From Spinacia oleracea (taxonomy: Eukaryota > Streptophyta > Magnoliopsida > Caryophyllales > Amaranthaceae), in assembly GCF_020520425.1 (NCBI RefSeq), contig NC_079491.1, positions 496,001 through 560,000 on the forward strand: DNA of 64,000 bases. Direction: 5' to 3'. A model generated the notes under the pieces. The model worked only from the letters and a program-made list of their open reading frames with translations, was not told the DNA's origin and searched no databases. Shown here one piece after another: positions 11,003 through 22,423 of this stretch (position 1 is its first letter; the number at the start of each line of letters is the position of its first letter). The position numbers and the translations under genes are program-made.

Positions 11003-12973
11003 CTAATCTGATCTAATGTAAGAATGTGGAAACAATTTGGAGAAGACCGAATCCTTGAGCTTCACGATTAATGCATAAATTCCATAACAAGCAATGTGAC
11101 ATACAGCTAAAACCAGATACCTGCAAGGTTCAACAATTAATGAATCAGACTTCATCATCTTCCAATCTCCAGCATATACATTATCAAAACAAAGCGTGTA
11201 GTACAAGTTCTAATGCAGTAATTTAGTTGATCTACATTGAGCTATAACTAAGCTAAAGGATTAAGTGGTAATATATATTTTTACCAGACAGGTGATAATG
11301 GTCTTGACAGCTTCAGAAAAGGATATGGCCACCTGTAATCAAGGTTTATAAGCAATATCAGCTGAAAGATGAACAATGTTGAATGAATGATTTAATAATA
11401 ATAAGTAAAACTGGTGATCTGACCAAGTGACACCACAGAGGTGGATTAGCCATTGAAAGATGACATAAGCTGAGCTCCACAGCACGAAATATGAAATCCG
11501 GAACCAAGGAAACGGCTATACAACAACCCAATTTACAGTTACACCATATCAGGCTCGGATTGTTACCATAACAATGAGTTGAGGCTATGCAGAAGTGTGA
11601 AGATTAACTTACAAGGCGATTGATTAAAGTGTCGAGAAGCAAAAAGGCGACATTCACTGTATGGATGCATCCCATCAACTACACATTATGTAAGTATCAT
11701 CAAAACATTAAACATTATAGAGTGTATATATATATATATACCAAGAAAAGTAGGCATGTTTGGTTGAGAAATGATGATCACCAGGGTTAAGCCGAGGCGT
11801 GCATTTGAAATGAAGGGGACAATAATGCACCAAAATATTATATCAGTCAAAATAACAGCACCTGCACTAATCTGCAAAGGGAGAATCCTCAGTTAAATTA
11901 AAGACAAGATCATTTGGAGTCGGCTAACATGAACCATCATAAGAAACTTCCCGTGAAAATTGAGGCAAAATTCAAGTAAAAGTTTATGTTAAAGGGAATG
12001 AACATGCAAAATTGAGAAAGTGAAGGTGAGAGTAATAAAGCACGAACAATTAATATGGAACAAGATGTACAGGCACATAGGTTGGGTTTGCTGTTATAAG
12101 AATGTAAAAGTACAACTAAAAAAAAAAAGTTAAAAACTAACCTGGTAAGAAATTTGCATAAGATTTCCCCAAAATCCGGGCTTGTATTTGTTTCTTAGAA
12201 TCTTGATTGGATTATCTTCAAGATCACCCCTTTCTGTAGACTCTAGTAAAGAATTATGAGAATGATTCTTATTATGTTGTGTATGTAATAACCAGCAGCC
12301 ATGAGCAGATATAACACTGCCAATCTGTAATAAATCAACAACAAATTCTGAATTATTTATCAAGAAATCTACTAATTAACACTTATACATGCATGATTCA
12401 AGTAATCAATGGGGTTCATACCGCGAAATACAGCATAGTTAATGAGTAAGTCCACCTGCAAAGTGCAAATCAAGCATCTGAAACATTGCATCTAAAAATA
12501 AACCGACGAAAGAAGAAAGAAGGTAAGTAATTATGAAATTACTCGGTGTAGTAGATAAAGATGGAAGTTCCCCAGTGACGAATATCCCAAGATAAGAAGA
12601 AAGCGAGGGTGAAAAAGGAGAACAAACGAAAAGCAAGAAGGTAAGCAGGGTGTACGGCAATCCAGCAGCTAGTCCAAAACACAGTAGTAGAATCATCACT
12701 TGGAAAGCCATGAATGTGATGATGATGAATGAATAAAAGGGTTTCATACAACCAATTCTTCTTCCTCTGTTCAATTGCAGCAGTAGCAGCAGCAGAATGA
12801 GGTTGAGATTGTGTCTGGTTCTTCTTCCACAAGACATAGACAGTAGCCACAAGAGATGCAGTGAGTACAATTGCTACTGATACCACGCTGTACCAATACA
12901 CCACTGCCATTGATGATGATGTTTTATCTTTACGAATTACGATCGAGTTCTGAGTTTGATGTTTTATCTCCAT
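11003..12973 (-). CDS. multipass membrane protein, rolling-stone-like, copy 2
   Basis: Eight coding exons on the minus strand: 12973-12543, 12455-12422, 12324-12142, 11871-11782, 11678-11613, 11515-11424, 11332-11285 and 11120-11003, giving 353 residues. Exons 2, 4, 5, 6, 7 and 8 have exactly the same lengths (34, 90, 66, 92, 48 and 118) and phases as in the neighbouring copy, so the two arose by tandem duplication. Conserved stretches include YYTEWTYSLTMLYFA, GFWGNLMQISYQ, SAGAVILTDIIFWC and FSKLFPHSYIRSD. Exon 1 is longer, with an N-terminal extension and an HHHHIHG run. Translation might instead begin at the methionine encoded at 12910-12908 (MAVVYWYS), which aligns better with copy 1. Function unknown. 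Confidence 0.87.
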
Positions 12974-14470
12974 GTATAATCTTTATTTTTATTTGGTTAT
13001 TTAATTAATGAATTTGAATGACAGATACTACAAGTGTTAGCTACTCGTCTGTGTATTTTACCAACGTGTTTGCTTTGTTTTCTTGCCACCTACTCTCTTC
13101 ATGCTACTATCATTACTGACAAGCAACATCCACACAGCTGACACTGCACACCTTCAGCTTTCAGCTTTCAGCTTTCAGCTTACCTTCTTTGTAGGTTGCA
13201 CCCCTACGTCTATTGCTTAAAACTTAAAAGATTGCCCCAATTATGTGGTTGCTATATTATGTTTGGATGTCCCTTTTTATTTGCTTTATATATATATTTT
13301 TGGTACGTTTTCTTACTTGTTCTCTCTCTTTCCTCGTGTACAACAACCTAGCTTATCAACCCATGTTCAAATCTTTATCCAAGGTCTTAATAAAGTGAAA
13401 TTTATATGGGGCAATTTTTAAGGGACAGACGGATCGGAGTAATGTTATTTTGTCTATGGTTTTAAGTTCGTTAAGCATGTTTGATTGGCGCACTTCTTTT
13501 GGACGGTCTACTTAAAACCGTCACACCATAAAAAGTTAGTCTAATTCGGCACTTCTTTTGGACGGTCTACTTAAAACCGTCACACCATAAAAAGTTAGTC
13601 TAATTCGGCACTTCTTTTGGACGGTCTACTTAAAACCGTCACACCATAAAAAGTTAGTCTAATTCGTCCCTTGTCAAATTTTCAAGTGTTATGAGAATAC
13701 GAGGTAAGTAAAGAAGTCGCTCCATTGAACTTTCGCATGCAAGAAGCCAACAAGGTAACTGTCATCAATTGGTGGCTGCATTTCGACTGTTAATATCTTC
13801 ATATGTTACATACTTCTCCATCTTCCCCTTCCTGTCTGTTTGTTGAATAGGTTCAAAAACTAGTTAAATAAAAGAACAATTGTTAAAGACATTGTTGGAA
13901 GCAAAGTGGTAAGGTAGTGTAGTGCGGAATTGATGCAAGCATGTGAATATGAAATACGTGAGTAGTGACCTATTCATTCACCAATATAATGCTCTATATT
14001 AGCTAACAACTAGCCAGGTGCAACGGATTACAATGCAACCCCATGTGCATACTGATTCAATTCGGGGAATATAATTCAGAATTATACAGACAATATTTCA
14101 TACTAATTTTAGAATTATGTTATGATAATTATTCCAAATTTTCTGTTACCAATTACTGAGTTAATGAATACGTTGTACATGTTTTGTTTTCTGGTAGATT
14201 TGTTTAATTATTGAATTGATAAACTCACCTTAATTTAGAGAAATCTCAATCGACATATTACCCATTTAACGTACTGTTAACCTTGATTAGAATAAGAAAT
14301 AAAAGTATTTTTTATGTTTGAAATGAAAGATCAACATAATTTAATATTCTAATACCAAGAACTCATCGATAACGACTCACAAGAGAAGAGAGAAAAGAGG
14401 AGAAGTGAATCTAATGGCGTGGATCAACATATAAATTATTAATAATAAGCACCCTACCCAGCTAATTAAG
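12974..14470. other. intergenic between divergent genes
   Basis: Upstream region of the minus-strand membrane-protein gene and of the plus-strand dehydrogenase. It contains four direct copies of TTTCAGC near 13156-13180 and the 59-bp tandem repeat at 13491-13666. No gene was recognised. Confidence 0.6.
13491..13666. repeat. 59-bp tandem repeat, three copies
   Basis: Three almost identical units of 59 bases start at 13491, 13550 and 13609. Each begins CACTTCTTTTGGACGGTCTA and holds GACGGT and ACCGTC as a 6-bp inverted repeat around CTACTTAAA. Near identity of all three copies implies recent expansion. Confidence 0.92.
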
Positions 14471-14473
14471 TAG

Positions 14474-14486
14474 CTATATATATAAT
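14474..14486 (+). promoter_or_regulatory. TATA box of the short-chain dehydrogenase gene
   Basis: TATATATATAATA about 100 bases before the start codon at 14585, followed by a CT-rich leader. Position and composition suit a plant core promoter; there is no transcript support. Confidence 0.5.
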
Positions 14487-14584
14487 AAGGACTCCTAAAA
14501 TGTATGTCAACCTTCATTGACAAATTAAATCTACAACCCCAGCATTAACAGATCTAATCTCAAGTTCTTCTTCGATCAATCAAA

Positions 14585-15472
14585 ATGTCCAAGCTAAGGT
14601 ATGTCAACTTCATTTTCCTTACTATAATGTAATTACAGTACTAGCTATAATGTACTAACCTGATATTAATATGCATATCCCTTTCCAGATTAGCAGGCAA
14701 GGTTGCTTTGATCACCGGAGCAGCGAGTGGGATAGGCGAGGAAACAGCGAAACTATTCGCAGAAAACGGGGCGTTTGTTGTGGTTGCAGATATCCAAGAT
14801 GAATTAGGCCAACAAGTGGTAGAATCCATAGGCTTAGACAAAGCTAGTTACCATCACTGTGATGTAAGAAACGAGAAGCAAGTTGAAGATACAGTTAACT
14901 ACACCTTACAAAAACATGGCACACTCGACATCCTATTCAGTAACGCAGGTGTTATTGGACCAATATCCACAATCCTTGACATGGATTTGGCTGACTTAGA
15001 CAACACCCTGACCATCAATGTCAGAGGGGTGGCAGCCACCATCAAGCACGTGGGTCGGGCTATGGTAAACCGAAAGATCCACGGGTCAATTATCTGCACA
15101 GCTAGTGTATCAGCCTGCCTTGGCGGTGTGGGCCCAAGCGCGTATACAGCCTCAAAGCATGCCGTGGTGGGGTTGGTACGGGCAGCAAGCAGTGAGCTCG
15201 GTGCACATGGGATACGAGTGAATTGTATATCTCCTTTTGGGGTAGCAACTCCATTGCCTTGTAATGCATATAATTTGGAGGCAAGTCAATTGGAAGAAAG
15301 CTGCACAACAATGGCTAACTTAAAGGGGATTGTGTTGAAGGCAAGACATATTGCTGAGACAGCTCTATTCTTTGCTTCTGATGAATCCGCCTATATCAGC
15401 GGCCATAACTTGGTGGTTGATGGCGGATTCACCGTAAGTAGTCACACTCCTATTACTAGTACTACTAATTGA
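14585..15472 (+). CDS. NAD-dependent short-chain dehydrogenase/reductase (SDR110C type)
   Basis: Two exons: 14585-14598 (only 14 bases) and 14689-15472, joined by a 90-base GT-AG intron, giving 265 residues. The protein shows the cofactor motif TGAASGIG (residues 14-21), an aspartate at 39 in VVVADI that favours NAD over NADP, NAG at 90-92, and the catalytic Ser144, Tyr157 and Lys161 in SAYTASKHAVV. The end, ISGHNLVVDGGF, is typical of the plant family that includes secoisolariciresinol dehydrogenase, momilactone A synthase-like enzymes and ABA2. A very short first exon is usual in this family. The substrate cannot be told from sequence alone; secondary metabolism is likely. A frame-only reading would miss the first exon and start falsely at a TTG codon at 14708. 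Confidence 0.93.
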
Positions 15473-15647
15473 TGTATCTGCCATCTAATAGTTTCTATAT
15501 TTTCTTCAGTAGTTTAATACACTGATCGTCCAATATTCCAATGCTTCTTTTCTTATTGTTTCATAAAGTAAAAGGTAATTGTTGTTATGTGCAATATTTT
15601 TTGAAATGTGGGGTTCCATCAATCCAAAATCAGGCATCGTTATTGAT

Positions 15648-15990
15648 ATAGTATAAAACTAATCTTTGGGCTTCAACTATCAGCTTAAGCTTTTGGTTGA
15701 ATTGGTCATCTGAAATGGTATCGAAGTCAGCGTAACACATGTCACGGGTTCACTCATTCACTCCTTCTTTCAAAGTAGAATATTTAGCGCTTGGTATAAA
15801 GGGCTTTCATGTGAGATTGTCACGGGTTCACTCATTCACTCCTTTCAAAGTAGAATATTTAGCACTTGGTATACAGGGCTTTCATGTGAGATTGTGAAGG
15901 GTCATGATAGAGTATAAAACTAATCTTGGTACTTCAACCTTCAACCATTAGCTTAAGCTTGTGGTTGAGTTGGTCCTCTAACAGTTATAC
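15648..15990 (+). mobile_element. possible LTR-retrotransposon end fragment, duplicated
   Basis: The phrase AGTATAAAACTAATCTT...CTTAAGCTT...GGTTGA occurs twice (about 15656 and 15909). The first is followed by TGGTATC, resembling a primer-binding site for initiator tRNA next to an LTR end. Between them are two direct copies of a 74-78 base unit (15743-15820 and 15821-15893). It is a fossil fragment; the family is not assignable and no coding part was seen. Confidence 0.35.
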
Positions 15991-16425
15991 ATTTAGGTAG
16001 CCGGTAATGTGCAAGGAAATTAAGATCATATTATCCATGGTAATGAAATCTCATCCCAAAACTTGTGTCTTTTTTCGTAAATTTACATTCTCGCCCAATA
16101 ACACCCACGAATGATGATGGATGGTAATGAAAATTTAGGGTAAAAGTAATACAATTTGGGGGTGAACTAGCATTTTGGGAAATGACATTAGTTTTCCTTA
16201 CGAATTAACATACAAATTTCGCCATATAAGTCCTGTATCATACGCCCACTCAATTGGATAATACGATTCATATAACAAACAGTCAAGAACGCATAAATGA
16301 TACGGAGTGATTTAAACTAATAAAAACTGGAACTTTGATTAAACTAGAGTAAAATTGAGATAATTAGAAAAACAATACCACTATAAAGAGGAAAGTAAAC
16401 AGAGTGAAAATTGAGAAGATGATAC

Positions 16426-16587
16426 CTTAAGTCGTAAATCATTTGTCAGCCAGGTTAGATCTTGAAAGTTTATGAGTATTAAATCTTGTGTGAAAGTTAA
16501 ATTAACTCTCCAACAAGAAATAACACACAGAAATATTAAGATCTGGAAGATAACTGAAAAGTCTTCTTCTTGCACAGTTGCAGACAT
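16426..16587 (-). other. exon-like open frame, possible gene relic
   Basis: Fifty-four codons from an ATG at 16587 reach a good donor (CTTAAG|GTATC) on the minus strand. The peptide has a hydrophobic stretch, VIFQILIFLCVISCW, like a signal anchor, and CT-rich leader-like DNA lies upstream. No further exon can be recognised downstream. It could be a gene relic or chance. Confidence 0.15.
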
Positions 16588-17777
16588 CCATCGAATTAGA
16601 TGTAGAAAATGTGGGAAAACAAGATAGAATTGAAGCAGAGAACAGGGAGAAAGAGAGAGGATTTGGAGAAGTCAAGGGAAGGAGCCAAGGAGGAGATAGA
16701 ATTACCTTTTCATTTTGTTTTCCCTTTATTTTTTGGCATAGGTAATGTGTAGTTTTCTTTTACCATCAATTTACCCGGGTGAAAATTTATGTTATGAGTT
16801 GTTATCTTGTTGATGGACACTCTACCAATCTACCATATCAATAAATCAAACTAGCTCTTGATCCCGTTCAAAGAACGAATAATTAATGATTGTTTAACCG
16901 TCATTTAAACTTCTATTTGTTAGGGCTTGTGTTTTTAGTCGGAATATGTGATAATGTGACTTAATAGAGGTGAAATTTGAAATTTGAAATTTGAAAAATA
17001 TATATGTAAAAGTTAAGTTAAACGGTGAATTAATATTGAATGTTAAGGAGGAATTTAAATGGTGAATTGATGTTGTAGGAAGAAGATGAGGTTGAAGAGG
17101 CGTTAGAGTTGTAAATTAACAAACAATAAAAAGAACAACTGGAAAAAAAAAATCATGGAGAAAAGAAGTATATAATCATCTATGGTTTTGTTTTTTAAAT
17201 ACTAGTTATAAATTTGAAAGTTAGGGTTCGTTCATTATTTGGACCATCTTAACTCTATTGCACCCCTAATCATTATTCTTCATTATTTATATGTATTTCT
17301 TAGATGTAATAAGTGATACGGAGTATATTCCATGTCTCAAATACCCTGTATAATCGAAATAGCTTAAAATCGTGACATACATTTCTATTTTTTATTTTTT
17401 TTTGGTGAGAATAGAACAAACAAACCCTTAGTTTAGAGAGAGAAAATGTCAATTTGTTTAATTGTTTCAACTTGTTTTTACTTAATTTGGGAAAAATAAG
17501 TTCAAATAAACTAAGAAAATTCAGTAAAAATATCTTTTTCCCGACAATTTATAAGTTAACAGAGCTTAAATAAACACTAATAATCTAATATGAATTACTT
17601 ATAATAGTAAATGGTAAAAATAAAGGAATACGGGAAGAGGGTGGTAGCAAAATTAGCAAGTTAGCAAGAATAGCAACCACAAGACTACAAGAGATTGTCA
17701 TCTTTCTTTCTGGGTTCAAAGATCCCTCCTTGAAAGAAAGAAGTGGGTCATTTTGACTCATTTCCCCAAATAAAACA

Positions 17778-20700
17778 ATGTCTACAATTGCCATTAGCAC
17801 ACCTTCAAGCTCAATCCCAGGTCCCCGAATTTGTTTGAGTGGCGACGCCCAATTGATGATCTTCAGGGCCACATCATATTCAAATTCAAAATCATATTCA
17901 AAATTGAATTGTAAATTGAGCAGAAAATGTCTGAGATCAAAACCACCGAATCAACTCCTCTTCAAAATCCCAATCAACACTTCCTCAAAGTCCTCTTCAA
18001 AACGCCTTTTCCGGCCTGTCATGGAGTCACAAGATTGCACGTTAGTCACTCTCCCACTCTCCTTTATTAATTATTGCTTTTGATTTTTGATAAATTAAGC
18101 TATAGTTATGTAATTGTTGGTCTAGAAAGTAGAAACTGATTTGTGCGTTATTTATCTAGTATTTCTGATTGATTATGTAAGGAAGTAGTATGATTTAGCT
18201 ATCTTATGCTCAAGATTTGGTTACCCAACCTGTTAATTGCTGTAATTGTGATAAGCAAGTTTGCCTTAATTTATGGTTAATTCTAGCTTGCTTGGTCTTT
18301 CTGTAATGCTATCACTTGCTGCTGCTGGTGCTCATCTACAAATGGATCATTTTCGTTTATCTATTAGATTTTCGATTAGACGTGTGCCGTCTGCTAAATG
18401 ATTACTTACTTGTATAGGGTTCAATTTTGTTTATTGTGGAGTATAAAAGTTCCTCCTTTTGATCCATAACTATGGTAATCTTTGGACTTTTACACTATTC
18501 GTACACTCCCTTTATTGTGAGTATGATCAAATGCAGGGTCAAGATAGGACGGAGAAAGTAGTTAATAAGACATCCTAGTATAGATTCTTTGGTTGCTTCT
18601 CACATGTCCATCTCTAAAAAGAATGAGTATGATAAAATGCAGGGTCAAGATGGAAGTTGATGTGCCTGTTTCTGTAGCATACGATTGTTACTTAGATCGT
18701 GAAGCCATACCTAAGTGGATGCCTTTCATTTCAACAGTTAAGGTACATTCTTCTTCATTTCTTTTCTCTATTGATGTTTTATTAACCTACAGATTCTCTG
18801 GGGTTGGCATTCTTGTAATCAATTATTGAACTGAATTGAGGCTATTCTATTTTGTAATTTGTACAAACAAGATGATGTTTTTTCTTCTATGCATGGTAAT
18901 AAGCTGTTGGCTTCTCCCTTGCTCTTTACTAGACTTCTGCATATGTTAAATTAGAATGTAGTATCAATATTTCATAGTAGTTTGTTCCTCTAGAGCAAGC
19001 GATAAAGGACCTGCTTGTATCCGAGCTAGATGAAAAGCATTATATGAGCTATGAAAAACACGCTTGTTCAAACTGTATTGAACTATTGCCTTTCCTGTTT
19101 GTGGTCTCCACGAAATGATGCCATGCTTTGAGTAATTTGCTTATGCTTTGGGAGTTTGGGGTTATGTAAAACTGTGGTTTTTACTATATTGTGATGTTAG
19201 TGACCTATACTAGTACACTGTAGTAACTTGCCGGATTTACAGTCCTTAAAAGCGCCAAGCTTGTTGGCGAACCTGCAAATCCAATTTATTACGGTTTAGG
19301 GGTGTTTTATTTTGATACAATGACACTGAACAATTTAGCAGATCAAAGATTTTAATGGTAGCCAATAACCATGTACCCCGTATATAGCTAATCCAATGAT
19401 TCTGACATGAGGTCTTGAAGACTAGACCAACGAAATATTGCCATCTCAAGTTCTGATGAATAATTGAATTATCTGTGTATCGCAAATGACTCTGATCCTA
19501 GGACAGGGGCTCTGATGCTCTATGATGGAAAACTTATTTGAAAAATTATACATTATGCAAAATGGTCACAGTAACATTGTGGTAGCATTTATTATCTTAT
19601 TAAAAAACTCTTCTGCTAGATTTCTATGGATGATTTTTCTTTGATCATCAATTTCGCGTTCCTCCTTAACACACTGTTTCCTTTCCCATTGCTTAATAAT
19701 GTGTAAATTTTTTCATAAACCAGGTCTTGGAAGATAAGCCTGATCAATCAAGATGGACGCTAAAATATAAAGCATTTGGCCGTGATATTGAGTTCTCTTG
19801 GCTTGCTCGAAATCTACAGGTACCATCATTATTTGGTTTTTATATTTTTATCATTCTCTGATCACTTGAAAGTTTTCTCTTGGATATGGTTTAATTTTGT
19901 ACTATTTCTGGCGTCACTGCAGCCTATCCCAAACCAGAAAATTCATTGGAGATCTCTAGAAGGTCTTCCAAACAGGTGAGAATTATATGCTGAAGCTGGT
20001 ACTTTCCCTGCTTCGTCTATGTGTAGTTCTTTGGAATTCTTCATTTCACTTTTACCCATGTTTGCGATCCTCAAAAGCAAGCTCTATAATCTTGTTGTAC
20101 ATGAAATTCTGTGGGATTCTAAAGGACCAGAAGTTATATAGTCAATTGACTTAATATCACTGTTGCTTTGCTTCGCCTTTTTTTTTTCCTTCGGAAATAA
20201 ATGGGCACTAAAGCTGTTCTATTCACATTGGCATACTTTCTGCCAATGGTGCTCTAGACTTCTAAATTTTATCCTATAGGCGTATGAATTGGTTGTTGAT
20301 GAAAAAAAGTTCTTCCTTTGCAGTGGTGCTGTTCGATTTTACCCAAGAGGTACTTCATCATGTCTTGTAGAAGTAAGGAGCCTTTCTCCCTGATGTATCC
20401 AGTTTAATTTTGTAATTTCTTCTAAACTTGAATTACTTTTAAATATTTTTTATGATTCATGTGTCTCCAGTCCACTGCCTCCATAGAAAACCCCTAATTA
20501 AAATACGTCTTGAAATGCTTGGGTCCTGTGCTTCATAAATATATGTACATATTAGCTGAATAATACTTAGTGGCTCGTTATCTATTTTTAGTTCTATTAC
20601 TACTCCGTTTGTGTTACAGTGAGGTTGAGTTTACAAAAAGTTGGTGTCCTCATGCTCATTGATTGCATATTTCTGAATTCCTTTGATAAAAGAAGGCATA

Positions 20701-21429
20701 TTATTGCTGACTAATCTATCTGGCTCTCTCCTTTTCTAAATTTTCTTCTCAGCTGACAGTGTCATATGAAGTTCCTCAACTTCTAGCGCCTGTAGCATCG
20801 GTAAGCATCTTTCCTTTCAAATAGGTGTTTCATAATACTCCCTCCGTCCCGGAATACTTGACCTGTTTTCCTTATCGGGCCGTCCCTTAATACTTGACTT
20901 GTTTCTAAAAATGGAAATATTCTAACAATATTATATTATTTCTCATTCCACCCCTATTGACCCACCTAACCCCTACTCCATACAAAAAATAATTAAAAAT
21001 TCAACCCATACTCTCCCCCAACCCCACCACTTAACCCACCTCCCACTAACTACCTTAAAATAATACCCCACTATCAACTACTACCTATTAAATTAAATAA
21101 GTCAATTCAAGTCCCTTAAACTCTGTGCCGGTCAAACCGGGTCGAGTATTCCGGGACGGAGGGAGTATTCTTTAAAAAGAAATCAGATAAAAAAATAAAA
21201 TAAAAGCTATACTGCTGAGGTTCTGAATTCTCGTTACTGTGGGTTTATTTCTTTGAAGCTATAAATTTCTGCCTGTGTCTTTGTGTTTCTGCCTTCAAGA
21301 TTGACATGCAACTCAGCTGATTGTGAATACTTGCAGGCACTTCAACCTTTTCTTCAAAGCCTGCTTCTGCGAGGTTTGGAAAGGTTTTCAAAATATGCGA
21401 AAAGCTGTCAACCAGAGTCAACCAACTAA
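17778..21429 (+). CDS. chloroplast-targeted START/polyketide-cyclase-like protein (AT4G01650/AT1G02475 type)
   Basis: Seven coding exons: 17778-18040, 18643-18742, 19724-19819, 19923-19975, 20324-20372, 20753-20800 and 21337-21429, all GT-AG, giving 233 residues. The first 80 residues are Ser/Lys-rich and acidic-poor, typical of a plastid transit peptide. From about residue 90 the polyketide cyclase/dehydrase fold is recognisable: VKMEVDVPVSVAYDCYLD, IPKWMPFISTVKVLEDKPD, WTLKYKAFGRDIEFSWLARN, QKIHWRSLEGLPNSGAVRFY and LTVSYEVPQLLAPVA. The family binds hydrophobic ligands. Chloroplast location is inferred and no substrate is known to me. Intron 6 carries a Stowaway MITE, and intron 1 contains a near-exact duplicate of the exon 2 acceptor region. 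Confidence 0.9.
20838..21165. mobile_element. Stowaway-like MITE (Tc1/mariner), in an intron
   Basis: A 328-base element with terminal inverted repeats CTCCCTCCGTCCCGGAATAC at the left and its near complement ending CGGGACGGAGGGAG at the right, flanked by TA on both sides (20836-20837 and 21166-21167). It lies in intron 6 of the START-like gene. The interior is C/A-rich and non-coding. Confidence 0.93.
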
Positions 21430-22423
21430 TCCCTGTGTGAGTCACTCAACATTGAATCCATTTGTATAAGCCATCCTTTTGATAAGAATACCTGCTTTCA
21501 CAAATTGTGACTGATCATGCTTAATTCTAACAGGAAGATCATATTTTTAATTCTAACAGGAAGATCATTTTTCAGTCCACAATCACCTGGGTTGTTACTG
21601 GTTGTTGCAGCTTTATTGTAAAGTGGTTCTTCAGGAGCTGCAACCAACAAGAAGCGAAACCTTGGTGTGTAAATGGTTGTGAGTGGCGTCTTCTAATGGA
21701 TGGGATTGTATGTAACCTATTTGTAATTAAGTTGGTAAATTGAACATTGGTCCCAATACCCCTGCATTTTTTGTTCTTATTTACTCTCTTGATCTTGGTA
21801 AATTCAATTGGCCGATGTGTTTTTAAGGCGGTAATTTCAGTAAGTACTTAGTACTCATACTATTAATTTCCTCTTTCTTGGATCTCTCTACAAGATAAAT
21901 ATTTGTGATGTTTGGAAGCAAAACCATAATACCAAAACAATGCCAATGAAGTTTTTTGTTTTTTGATTCAAAATGAAGCTTTATTCGTTGCTCTGCAACA
22001 ATTATGTAATAGAATTCGTGTTAATAATATGTCAGTAGCGTTATGCAACTTAATTAAGTGCACTACTTTGAAGTTTCATCTCCTCAAAACCGAGGAAAAT
22101 CCAACCTGAAAAGGCTGACATCTGATAAACAAATGAGAAAAACATAGAACATTAGATCTGAACACACAAATTTAAGGACTGATTACTGCAAGAATGCGGC
22201 AAATTTTATACACCATCCATCTTCAACCCCCTTCCAATTATATTCACATCAACCTTTCCCACCAACAATAACCCCAAACACAAAATAACAGTTAAATTAA
22301 CTCTACCAATAGAGGAACCCTAACAAAACTGCAAGCCGCTTTTTCTAACAATTCAACTGAAGCAGCCTAAAACAGTAAACCATGTACATCTCCATCAATC
22401 AACCATTAGCAACTTCTAAAGAA
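21430..22423. other. converging 3' ends, no further gene
   Basis: The 3' untranslated regions of the plus-strand START-like gene and the minus-strand PP2C gene meet here. GGAAGATCATTTTTAATTCTAACA-type sequence is locally duplicated near 21535-21565. No other coding signal seen. Confidence 0.55.

Larger units (their letters stand above)
15473..17777. other. intergenic with repeat debris
   Basis: After the dehydrogenase 3' end this stretch holds a repeated segment at about 15648-15990, a doubtful exon-like frame on the minus strand (16426-16587) and, near 17402-17530, ends resembling the MITE family at 56371-56580. CT-rich DNA upstream of 17778 is the probable leader of the next gene. Confidence 0.5.

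Noticed and set aside
13491-13666. CRISPR-like spaced repeat
   Set aside because: Units are contiguous with no unique spacers, and the DNA is a plant nuclear sequence.
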